From NCBI GenBank assembly GCA_005893295.1, contig VBOY01000010.1, positions 1-43,143 on the forward strand: a DNA stretch of 43,143 nt, given 5' to 3'. Every line of letters begins with the position of its first letter. The stretch's first letter is position 1. A program made the translations under genes and the position numbers. Shown here one piece after another: positions 1 through 8,648 of this stretch. The stretch comes from Candidatus Eiseniibacteriota bacterium. GTDB taxonomy: Bacteria; Eisenbacteria; RBG-16-71-46. The notes under the pieces were generated by a model. The model was not told the DNA's origin, made no database searches, and was given only the letters and a program-made list of their open reading frames with translations.

Positions 1-321
1 CTGCGAAGGGATAGTGGCTCATGATGGCCAAGGGCTTAAGGGGGCGCGTGACGAACTCTCCGTGGGGCGGAGCATAGCGGGACTGGCGGCGGGAGTCACG
101 GTGCCGCGCGGGGCCACCATGTAGAGCTCGAGGTCCGGGCCCTCCCCCCCCATCTCGACGATGGCCGCACGAGACGATTAAGCGTTCCAAGTGGACTCCA
201 TCTCCCGCCTCATCCCCCACCTAGCGCGGCGAAAGTTGTGGTGGCGAAGCGAGCGCAAGCGATCCCCCTCGCGGAGCCCGAAGGGCAAGAAGGCGCCCAC
301 TCGTGGGCCTCGGGCAACGCA

Positions 322-358
322 AAGAAACTGCGGCCCCACTCTCCCGAGCGGGCCGCAG
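322..358 (-). terminator. Intrinsic terminator candidate
   Basis: 9-bp inverted repeat CTGCGGCCC/GGGCCGCAG (328-336/350-358), followed on the minus strand by TTTCTTTG. Confidence 0.55.
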
Positions 359-527
359 AGGACAACCGCCGGAAGGAGGGAGTTCCCTCCGGGCTGAGGT
401 CTAACGCAGGTAGGCGACGCGCACCGGGCGCACGCGACGGGTTGGGCATCGCACGCTGGCGCAGTCCGGGCGGCGGCCGGGGTGGATTTTCCCACGCCCA
501 CCGGTCCAGGAGCGCCGGAAATGGTAC

Positions 528-557
528 GGCGAGGCGGATCGACTGATCCGCCCCGCC
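528..557 (-). terminator. Hairpin just downstream of the 1126-aa secreted protein gene
   Basis: 13-position stem ggcgaggcggatc/gatccgccccgcc with one G-U pair and a 4-nt loop, 26 nt after the stop; no strong T-tract. Confidence 0.55.
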
Positions 558-582
558 GTCCGTTACTGCTCGACTTCCGGTC

Positions 583-3500
583 CTACTTGATCAGGACCAT
601 CCTGCGCAGCTGGTGGAACGTCCCGGTCTTCAGCCCCGTGGCGTCCATCCGGTAGAAGTACATGCCCGCCCGCACCGGCCGGCCCGCACGGTCCCGCGCA
701 TTCCACTCCATCGAGTGGTAGCCCGGGCTCATCGTCCCGCTCGCCAGCGTCGCCACTTCCTGACCCAAGACGTTGAACACCTTGAGGCTCACGGTGCTGG
801 CCTCGGGCAGGGCATAGCGGATGACGGTGTTCTGGCGGAACGGGTTGGGGAAGTTCTGCTGCAGCGAGAACTCGATCGGCAGCGCCGCCGCCGTCGGATG
901 CGAGGCCTCGGGGGCCGCGCTCTGCAGCTGCCCCTCAGTTTCCCCGCTCTTCAGCGCCGTGGCCACGTTAGCAGCGGCGCTAACAGAGAAACGACCAATG
1001 AGAAAATCCTTTAGCGATGCAGTTACCGACTGTGACGACCTTGTCTCCAATAGGAAATTGGAGAAGCAGGCGCTAATACCCGGACCCGTCAGACATGCCA
1101 GGTCAACCCCTCCTTCAAAGAATGCACCCGGAGGGAATTGATTAGCAGGAGCTTTCCCCTTTGCCTGGAAGGGCCACGGAGAAGGTTTGCTAGATGTATT
1201 GACGATGGCGAATGAATTGGCCGCCGACAGCGTCAGCTTATTCAGCGAGCCGTCAGAGCCACCGCTTCCCACCCACTCATACGCAAATATCACCGGCGCT
1301 CCCCCTCCCGTGACGAAATTAGAGAGAACGAGCACGTCGCCAACGCTGTGTTTCCCGGTGAAGGTACTGCCTGGCACGACAACATTCACAGTGTCTTTGA
1401 GGAACCAGAAACCGATCTGCGCATCGCCGCTTACGTCAAACCTGTCGCCAAAGAAATAGAGACGACTGCCGTATTGCGCAGCGCCTCCGTGCAGGATGTC
1501 ATCTTTGTCGGGGGTACTTTGGATGTTGTACCTCCATGAAGTGGCATCGTCAAGGTCTTTGGTGCCGATCACGAAGTAGTCATCCTTCTTGGACGGGAAG
1601 TCATTTACAACTCCGGTGGTGAATGTAGCACTACTTGTTCCGCTGAAAACTAAACTCCAATCGTCTGGAGGATTCGGTGCAACGGCAAATGCATCTCCAT
1701 CCAGTTCAAATCCTGATGCGATTGGTCCGCCGCTGCCGCAGCTGCCTAGCGTGGGATTCACAATAATAACCTTAGCCGTAGCGGAATTGGTACAGCTGTC
1801 GCTCGTGGTAACTGTAACTGTATAAGTGCCGGAATCGCAAACGGCGGGATTTTGTTGCGTGGAAGTAAAGCCGTTCGGACCACTCCAGCTATACGTTACA
1901 GTTGGAGTTGTTGAGCTTGCCTTCACTTGGCCACAATGTTTAAAGCAGGACAGCGTGTCACCCGTCGCAGTTGCATTCGGAGTTGGGTTCACGATTAATT
2001 TCGCCGAGCAGTTTGTCGGGCATCCCGTGGAATCGGTGATGCTTGCTGTGTAGGTGCCGGCATCAGTAACTGTTATGGTCGAGGCGCTTGATGTAAAGCC
2101 ACCAGGTCCGGTCCAGCTGATTGTATATGGGGCTGTCCCACCACTCGGCGTAACTGTGAAGCTTGCCGATCCACCAGCGCAGACCGTTGCCGAGTCAGGC
2201 GCTACACTGCACGTGAATGGCGGCGGCTGATTGATCGTCGCGCCTGTGGTCGCGGTGCAGCCGTTGGCGTCGGTCACCGTCACCGAGTAGCTCCCAGCCG
2301 CGAGGCCGGTGCGATCCTCGGTGGTCGAACTATCCGCCCAGAGGAAGCTGTAGGGCGTGGTCCCACCGCTCACCGTCACGTCGATCGAACCGTCGTTCCC
2401 GCCGTTGCACTTGACGTCGACGTGCTTCTCGTTCGCCGTCAGCTGCGGAGGTTGCGTGATCGTCGCGCCGGTGCTCCCGGTGCAGCCGTTGGCGTCGGTC
2501 ACCGTCACCGAGTAGCTCCCGGCCGCCAGGCCGCTCCGATCCTCGGTGGTCGGACCATCCGCCCACAGGAAGCTGTAGGGCGTCTTGCCGCCGCTCACCG
2601 TCACGTTGATCGAGCCGTCACTGCCGTTGAAGCACTTGACGTTGGTGTGTGTCTCGGTCACGACCGGGTTGGGGTTGACCGTCAAGCTCACCTGATCCGT
2701 GGCCGTGCATTCCCCCTTGGTGCAGGTCAGCTTCAATACCGCGACTCCGGGGCCGGTGAACGCGGCAGTGGTGGCGCACTGGGTCGCGTCCCCGAAGGTC
2801 ACCGCTGGCCCCGAGACCTGGCTCCAGCCGCAGTTGCCGCTGGAGCAGCTCCCGCTGAGATTGAACGAATTGGGTCCCGCGACGTTGGGGCACTGCGACT
2901 GGTCAGGCCCGGCGTCGGCGACCGGCGGGGTCGACAATACGAACGGAGCGATGAGGAAGTCTTTCAGCTGGGCTTCGCCGAAGCCGGACGATCCCGAAGA
3001 CCGCGTCTTGACCTGCACGGTCGAGAGCGGGTTGCAGAAGGCGCCGAGATCGAAGGCGGGCAGATAGCAGGAGATATTCACCGCCGCCTCGGCGAACTGC
3101 AGGGCATCGTAGTGGTCGGTACGCGACTCCTGGGAGCTGTTGGCGAACACCAGGCACGGCACCGCCGTGTTGGCGACGCTCACTGCGCTGAACGAAGTGT
3201 CGCGCGTCCCGCCCGGAAGCGGCGGGCACTGCGCGTTCACCTGCACGTAGGCGAAACTGCCGCCCACGGCCCGCCACTGGCGCAAATGCACGCACGGCGC
3301 CGAGCCGCCCTGCTGGTAGTCGATGCTCAGAACGATGTCGCCGGAAGTTCCCGACGTGCGGCCCCCATCGGTCCCGTTGCCGGTGATGGTGCCATCAGGG
3401 TTGAGGTTGAGGCCCTTCTGATTGAACTCGAAGTCGAAGTGCTTGTCGCCGTTGGTGGACCGGTAGGCGGCGCCGACGACCAGCCAGGTATCACCGTTCG

Positions 3501-3963
3501 GGTCGGCAGCCGCGGGACGCACGTTGATGTACGCCTCGGTGAGGTCATCCTTCTGGGGGACGGTTCCCGCGGACCAGTGCCACGGGCTTTGCCCCACACC
3601 GATCAGATCCTGATTGGTGTTCGACATGCCCGAGTAGACCGTGGGGTCGTTCCCGGTGCTGGGCCCGACCGAGTCCTGAGCGAACAACGTGTTCCCGAGC
3701 CCTGCGATCGGGGTCCCACACACTCCCGGAGGAGAAGCGAGCACTCCGAGACACGAGCTCGCGGGAAGCTTGTACCAATCGATCCCGGAGCCGGAACAGA
3801 TGACTTTGCCGTCGATCGTGAAGCCGGCGGCGACGCCGTTCGAGATCGGGCCGCATATCTCGGCCGCGGCGCGCACGTTGGCGGGTCGGGCGAGGCCCCC
3901 AGTGACCATGACGATGGTCGTGAAACCGAAAAGCAGTTTGCGCCAGATGCGTTTCGGACTCAT
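583..3963 (-). CDS. Secreted SprB-repeat/Ig-like protein with C-terminal FlgD-like/T9SS-type sorting domain
   Basis: Signal peptide MSPKRIWRKLLFGFTTIVMVTGG; SprB-type repeats (DGSINVTVSGGKTPYSFLWADG...GLAAGSYSVTVTDANGC); C-terminus LQQNFPNPFRQNTVIRYALPE...GMYFYRMDA...RRMVLIK; GGGAGGTGG upstream of ATG. Confidence 0.85.
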   Translation of the reverse strand: MSPKRIWRKLLFGFTTIVMVTGGLARPANVRAAAEICGPISNGVAAGFTIDGKVICSGSGIDWYKLPASSCLGVLASPPGVCGTPIAGLGNTLFAQDSVGPSTGNDPTVYSGMSNTNQDLIGVGQSPWHWSAGTVPQKDDLTEAYINVRPAAADPNGDTWLVVGAAYRSTNGDKHFDFEFNQKGLNLNPDGTITGNGTDGGRTSGTSGDIVLSIDYQQGGSAPCVHLRQWRAVGGSFAYVQVNAQCPPLPGGTRDTSFSAVSVANTAVPCLVFANSSQESRTDHYDALQFAEAAVNISCYLPAFDLGAFCNPLSTVQVKTRSSGSSGFGEAQLKDFLIAPFVLSTPPVADAGPDQSQCPNVAGPNSFNLSGSCSSGNCGWSQVSGPAVTFGDATQCATTAAFTGPGVAVLKLTCTKGECTATDQVSLTVNPNPVVTETHTNVKCFNGSDGSINVTVSGGKTPYSFLWADGPTTEDRSGLAAGSYSVTVTDANGCTGSTGATITQPPQLTANEKHVDVKCNGGNDGSIDVTVSGGTTPYSFLWADSSTTEDRTGLAAGSYSVTVTDANGCTATTGATINQPPPFTCSVAPDSATVCAGGSASFTVTPSGGTAPYTISWTGPGGFTSSASTITVTDAGTYTASITDSTGCPTNCSAKLIVNPTPNATATGDTLSCFKHCGQVKASSTTPTVTYSWSGPNGFTSTQQNPAVCDSGTYTVTVTTSDSCTNSATAKVIIVNPTLGSCGSGGPIASGFELDGDAFAVAPNPPDDWSLVFSGTSSATFTTGVVNDFPSKKDDYFVIGTKDLDDATSWRYNIQSTPDKDDILHGGAAQYGSRLYFFGDRFDVSGDAQIGFWFLKDTVNVVVPGSTFTGKHSVGDVLVLSNFVTGGGAPVIFAYEWVGSGGSDGSLNKLTLSAANSFAIVNTSSKPSPWPFQAKGKAPANQFPPGAFFEGGVDLACLTGPGISACFSNFLLETRSSQSVTASLKDFLIGRFSVSAAANVATALKSGETEGQLQSAAPEASHPTAAALPIEFSLQQNFPNPFRQNTVIRYALPEASTVSLKVFNVLGQEVATLASGTMSPGYHSMEWNARDRAGRPVRAGMYFYRMDATGLKTGTFHQLRRMVLIK
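2222..2671 (-). repeat. Two tandem ~225-bp SprB-repeat units
   Basis: Near-identical blocks cagccgttggcgtcggtcaccgtcaccgagtagctcc at 2258 and 2483; period 225 nt (75 aa). Confidence 0.8.
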
Positions 3964-4354
3964 GGATCCACCTCCCAGGTTGGGTGTAGGGCGTGATGGT
4001 GGAGCGGCAACCTAGGGCTCGCCTAAAGTGCTCGGCCCTATGGCCCAGGCAGGATTTCAACCTTCGGGCAGAGACTAAAATGCGAGGAGAGGCGGGGCGC
4101 ATTTCACAGCGGGGGGGGGCTGTTGCGGCTGCAAAACGAACTCGTCTGGCTCCAACGCTTGCTGTCTGAGCAAGGCGTAATAATCCACATTTGGCAGGAG
4201 GATTCAACAAGTATCTGACGCGGTCGGCACCTCGAGTTGACGAAAAGGGGCCGTTGGAGGAGTGGGCGCCCCGGGCCGGAGGTTCAAGTCCGCGAATGGG
4301 GCCAGTCCGGAAGCCGGACCCAGGGCTGTGTAGGGGGGTCGGTGGTGAATCGTC

Positions 4355-6754
4355 CTAACGCAGGCGGATCAATCGCTTCACCCAATGGCCCGAGGCATCC
4401 ACGACGTCGAGAAGGTACGTCCCCGCCGGCACGGCCCGACCGAACTCGTCCTGCCCGTCCCAGGTCCAAGCCTGGAGCCCCGCCTCGCGCACCTCGTCCG
4501 CCAGCCGGCGGACCAGACGGCCTTGAAGGTCCAGGATCTGGATGGTGAGGCGCGCCGCCCGCGTCAAGGTGACCGATCCGGCCGTTCGGGACTCGAATGG
4601 ATTCGGACTCGGGCCCAAGAACTCGAGTTGAGACGGGGGGGCGCCCACTGCCGTCATGGTCCCCATTCCCGTGTCAATCTCGGTGACGAACGCGTCGTAG
4701 CCGCCGCTCTGAGTGCGGTCATAGGCTGACGAGCTGATCGGGAAGTTCGCCCCGTCCGTGTAGCCTACCACGATGGCCGTGCCGTTCGAGCTAAGCGCGA
4801 TCCCCAGAGCCTGATCGTTCCCGCTCGAGCCAATGTAAGAGGAGTAGAGGAGGCGTGAACCGCCGGGCGCCACAGCACTGACGAAGCCATCCGCCGGCCC
4901 GCCGGCGAAGCTGCTCGAGACAGCGCCGGAAGTGACGGGAAAGTTGGTCGAGGTGCAGACGCCGGTGACGCACACGGTCCCATCGGACCGAACCGACGCC
5001 CCGTAGGCGACGTCGCTCCCGCTTCCGCCGAGGTAGCTGCCGTAGACCAAGCCGCCGCTGGGAGAGATCTCGACGATGTAGCCGTCGTAGACATTGGAGC
5101 CGCCCCCCCACGTCGTCTGGAACGCCCCGCTGGAGACGGGGAAGTCGGTGGAGGTCGTAGCGCCCACGGCGTACGTGTTTCCGTTTCCGTCGACCCCCAC
5201 CCCGTATCCGTCGTCAACTCCCCCCCCGCCGAGCATGGTGGAGAAGATGTAGGTGGAGCCGGTCGAGTTCAGTCGGGTCACGAACGCGTCCTTGACTCCC
5301 TTGAGCGTTCTACTGAGGGCGTTGGATGTGGTGGGGAAGTCAGGCGAGGCGGTGGGCCCCGTGATCGTGGGCTCATCGTTCCCGTCGAGGACCAGTGCTC
5401 GCACCTGCTCGGTGCCGCTGTTGGAGCCCAGGTAGGTGGAGTAGACGAGCCCGGTACCGGTCGCGTTGAGCTTGGTGACGAATCCGTCCGACCCGTCGAG
5501 GAGCCCGGGCGTGCGCGAGAACTTGACGACGCCCGAGGTGGTCGGGAAGTCCGTCGAGCCCGTGCTGCCGCCGACCGTCGCCTGGCCAGCCGAATTCACC
5601 GCGATCGCCGTGCCCTTGTCGTCGCTCAGGCCACCCAGGTAGGTCGAGTAGGCCAGCATGTCGCCGTCGGGCCCGAGCTTGGTCACGAACGCATCGTAGG
5701 TCCCGCTCATCCCGATCTGGGTTCGGAATGCACCCGTGGTGACGGGGAAGTCGTTCGAGAGTGTCTCTCCCGTGATGTACACGTTGCCATTGCCGTCCAC
5801 CGCCACGGCGCGGCCGGCGTCCCAGGCCGAACCGCCGAGGTAGGTCGACCACACCATCGATCCGTCGCTGCGCAACTTGGTGACGATCACATCGTCGTCG
5901 GCGTGTTTGGTTCCCTGATACGCACCGGCCGTCGTGGGATAGTCGGCCGAAGACGCGTAGCCGACCAGGAAGGACTCCCCGCTCGAGTTCGTGGTCACCG
6001 CCACCTGGCAATCCGCTCCGGTGCCACCGAGGAAGGTGGACCACATCATGCCTGGATCCACCACGAGCGGACGGCTTCGATCGTAGGCCGCCGCCCAGAA
6101 CCCGATCTCCTGCCTCGAGACGATGCGATAGCCTCCGGCCACGGACACGCGCCCGTCGGAGCGTTCCTGGTAGAGCACGGGGGCCGCCTCGGCGATGGTG
6201 CCGGCCGCCGTCTGGATCGCCAGCCGTCCGTCCCGTCCGATCGAGAGGCTCCGCGCGCCTCGGTAGCGCAGCACCGCGTGCGACAGGTCCGCGCCCGGAG
6301 CCAGCACCAGATCGTACTCGAGATGCCCCGCTTGAACGCGATAGACCAGGTCTGCGCCTGGAGCTACGCCGGAATAGCGCACCTCTCGATAGGCCTGAGC
6401 CCCGCTGCTCCAGCGAGTCTCGTCATTCCCCACGAAGACGTTGACACGCGAGGCTTCGGGCTCCAGCGCCTGGAGCCTCGGACGAGCCGGAGCCGCGGGG
6501 AAGTCGACGCGCAACACGGCGCCCAACGAGTTCCCGGTGCGGAGCAAAACGCTGGTGGGCTCGAAGAACACCGCCGAGCCGTGGCCGACGGCGTAGAAGC
6601 GAGCCGGACCGTGGACCTGGCCTCTGTTCGAAAGGAAGCTCTGAACCTCGAGCGGCGAGCCCGTGATGGTGGGCACGGATCCGACCGCGCCCGAGGATCG
6701 GGCCAAGACGACCAAGGGCATCGCGAAAAGCAATCCCATGCGGATTCTCGACAT
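4355..6754 (-). CDS. SBBP-repeat beta-propeller secreted protein with C-terminal FlgD-like domain
   Basis: Repeated YSTYLGGS..D.G.A...D..GN.Y..G.T.S.DFPVT.GAF units; C-terminus LTIQILDLQGRLVRRL...GTYLLDVVDASGHWVKRLIRLR; start placed at MSRIRMGLLFAMPLVV. Confidence 0.82.
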   Translation of the reverse strand: MSRIRMGLLFAMPLVVLARSSGAVGSVPTITGSPLEVQSFLSNRGQVHGPARFYAVGHGSAVFFEPTSVLLRTGNSLGAVLRVDFPAAPARPRLQALEPEASRVNVFVGNDETRWSSGAQAYREVRYSGVAPGADLVYRVQAGHLEYDLVLAPGADLSHAVLRYRGARSLSIGRDGRLAIQTAAGTIAEAAPVLYQERSDGRVSVAGGYRIVSRQEIGFWAAAYDRSRPLVVDPGMMWSTFLGGTGADCQVAVTTNSSGESFLVGYASSADYPTTAGAYQGTKHADDDVIVTKLRSDGSMVWSTYLGGSAWDAGRAVAVDGNGNVYITGETLSNDFPVTTGAFRTQIGMSGTYDAFVTKLGPDGDMLAYSTYLGGLSDDKGTAIAVNSAGQATVGGSTGSTDFPTTSGVVKFSRTPGLLDGSDGFVTKLNATGTGLVYSTYLGSNSGTEQVRALVLDGNDEPTITGPTASPDFPTTSNALSRTLKGVKDAFVTRLNSTGSTYIFSTMLGGGGVDDGYGVGVDGNGNTYAVGATTSTDFPVSSGAFQTTWGGGSNVYDGYIVEISPSGGLVYGSYLGGSGSDVAYGASVRSDGTVCVTGVCTSTNFPVTSGAVSSSFAGGPADGFVSAVAPGGSRLLYSSYIGSSGNDQALGIALSSNGTAIVVGYTDGANFPISSSAYDRTQSGGYDAFVTEIDTGMGTMTAVGAPPSQLEFLGPSPNPFESRTAGSVTLTRAARLTIQILDLQGRLVRRLADEVREAGLQAWTWDGQDEFGRAVPAGTYLLDVVDASGHWVKRLIRLR

Positions 6755-7034
6755 GAGGACCTCGATGCGGCGCGGGGTACATGCGCGGCCGGCAAATCGG
6801 CTCGCACGAGCCACGAGCCCCACAGCAAATCTCGCTCCGGCCGTGGAGCGCCCCCATCGTGAGTACATTGGCCTCCCTGGCCCCGCGCCGGCCTCGAGTC
6901 GTGCAGGAATTCATTGCCGGCGTGGCATTGCGCCCGACCTCCCGGTCGGGCCGACGCTCTGCGTGTGCTCGCGCCGCGGTCCGTGATCGAGACGGACCCA
7001 CCGTGTTGGGCGCGGGGTTTCTTCGAACGTTTCG

Positions 7035-7071
7035 CGGGGAGCGAAGAATCAGTCGGGGAGCGAAGAATCAG
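7035..7071. repeat. Short tandem duplication, 19-nt period
   Basis: cggggagcgaagaatcagt followed directly by cggggagcgaagaatcag. Confidence 0.8.
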
Positions 7072-7149
7072 GAGAGATCAGTAGGAAACCGCATCGGCGC
7101 CCATCGTGTCGAGGCGCGACGGGGTGCCGGCTCGCTCCGTGGGCCCGCG

Positions 7150-8211
7150 TCACGTCGCCGCCGGGCGCGCCACGTTCTCCCTCCGCGGAGGTGGCGAGGC
7201 GGCGACGCGCGTGGCCTGCTCGAGTACCGCCACCGAGTCGGCTCTCCCCCGCTTCCAGGCCGCCTCGGCCCGATAGAGAGCGTCCAGCATACGGGCGAGA
7301 TCACGCGGCGAGGCGCGACGGCGCAATGCGTCGCTCGCTTCGCGATGGCGCGCCCAACCGCCGAGAGCTCCTCCCACCAGGTTCGAAAGCGCGAACAGCA
7401 GCGTCCCCTCGCTCGCCCCGGCCGCGAGCACGCGGCCCAAACGCTGGGCCGCCAGCGCCGGCTGCCCCAGGGCCACCGCCGCCAAGTACTCGGCCAGGTC
7501 GGCGCCCGCCACCGGACGAAGCGAAGCCGCGAGATCGGGTTCGGTGATCCGGCCCCCGGCCCCCACCCATGTGAAGAGCTTCTCCAGCTCGTTGAAGAAC
7601 ACGGCCGGGTCGCCCTCGCAGGCGTCGACCAGTTGCTCGAGCACGGCGCGTTCGACGGCGACCCGCTCGCGGGCCGCGCGCCGCTCTCCCCACGCGAACA
7701 AGTCGCGGCGCGTGGGCGGTGTTGCCGACGTGATCACCTGGCAGGCGGTCCGAAGCGGCTCGAGCGATTTCCGTGGCGCCTCGGAGGCCCGCTCGACCAG
7801 CACCAGCGACGAGCTGCCCGCCGGACGGGCCAGCCCTTCGGCGAGAGCGGCGACCTTGCGCTCGCTACGGCCCAGGTCCTCGACGTCGAGCACGATCGAG
7901 AGTTCGCGCGGCGTGAACAGCGAGGCGCCGTGGAAGGTCGCCAGGATCTCGTCCACTCCCGACTCCGCGGCGCGAAACACGCGCGCGGCCGGGGCCTCGG
8001 GGCAACCTTCCGCCCACCGGTGACGTAGCTCCACCAGCAGGGCGGCCTTGATCGACTCCTCCGGCCCCTCCAGGTAGAGGGTGGCCGGCACCTCACGGTC
8101 GATCCAGGCGAGCAGCTCGCGCGCGGTCAGCCGCGTCGCGCCGCTACCAGCCTTCGACGGTACGGCTGATGATTTCGTCCGCGATCTTTTCGATGGCCTC
8201 TTTGCGTCCAT
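7150..8211 (-). CDS. holA: DNA polymerase III subunit delta
   Basis: HolA-like reading (LLAWIDREVPATLYLEGPEE..., AALAEGLARPAGSSSLVLVE, LEQLVDACEGDPAVFFNELEKL); lies after lptE as in many genomes. Confidence 0.75.
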   Translation of the reverse strand: MDAKRPSKRSRTKSSAVPSKAGSGATRLTARELLAWIDREVPATLYLEGPEESIKAALLVELRHRWAEGCPEAPAARVFRAAESGVDEILATFHGASLFTPRELSIVLDVEDLGRSERKVAALAEGLARPAGSSSLVLVERASEAPRKSLEPLRTACQVITSATPPTRRDLFAWGERRAARERVAVERAVLEQLVDACEGDPAVFFNELEKLFTWVGAGGRITEPDLAASLRPVAGADLAEYLAAVALGQPALAAQRLGRVLAAGASEGTLLFALSNLVGGALGGWARHREASDALRRRASPRDLARMLDALYRAEAAWKRGRADSVAVLEQATRVAASPPPRRENVARPAAT

Positions 8212-8620
8212 CGATCTCCGTTCGAGCCCGTTGCCCGGGCACGTCGACGACGAAGTAGTTGGCCGTCTTGACCAGATTCTCGTCGCTCCACAACTCGCGG
8301 TTCTTCACCTGGTCCTTGAGCGTCACCGCTACCCCCACCGTCACGCGATACTCCTCGGCGGACGTGCCGGTGGAGAAGCCGAACACGGTGTTGCGGTAGA
8401 GCACCACCTTGCCGCGCAGCACCGCGTTGGCCGATCGCTCGTCGACCACCCTCAAGTGGTTGTCGGTGACGAAGCGGGCGATCACGGCATTCGTGACGTC
8501 CTGCTCGAGCGTGTACTCGGTCGTCTGATTCTCGAATACCGGGATGGCGATCGTCTTGAGATGGGTGGGAAGGAGTGCGGGGCTGGTGGTGTAGCCACAC
8601 GAAGCCGCGAGGGCCGCCAC
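8144..8620 (-). CDS. lptE: LPS-assembly lipoprotein LptE
   Basis: SCGYTTSPALLPTHLKTIAIPVFENQTTEYTLEQDVTNAVIARFVTDNHLRVV resembles LptE; annotated GTG start gives an abnormally short signal peptide. Confidence 0.7.
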   Translation of the reverse strand: MAALAASCGYTTSPALLPTHLKTIAIPVFENQTTEYTLEQDVTNAVIARFVTDNHLRVVDERSANAVLRGKVVLYRNTVFGFSTGTSAEEYRVTVGVAVTLKDQVKNRELWSDENLVKTANYFVVDVPGQRARTEIDGRKEAIEKIADEIISRTVEGW

Positions 8621-8648
8621 GACGAGAGCGGCGGCCCTGGACCGCGGG

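Noticed and set aside
1-180. Possible truncated gene at the left edge, with a C8 run
   Set aside because: No convincing protein family or start; too short to support a call.
2422-3996. 524-aa plus-strand ORF
   Set aside because: Antisense to the SprB-repeat protein; no recognisable domain; Arg/His/Val-rich shadow composition.
4255-4330. Possible tRNA fragment (GGTTCAAGTCC on the plus strand)
   Set aside because: Only a T-loop-like string; the T stem pairs poorly and no acceptor or anticodon arm could be assembled.
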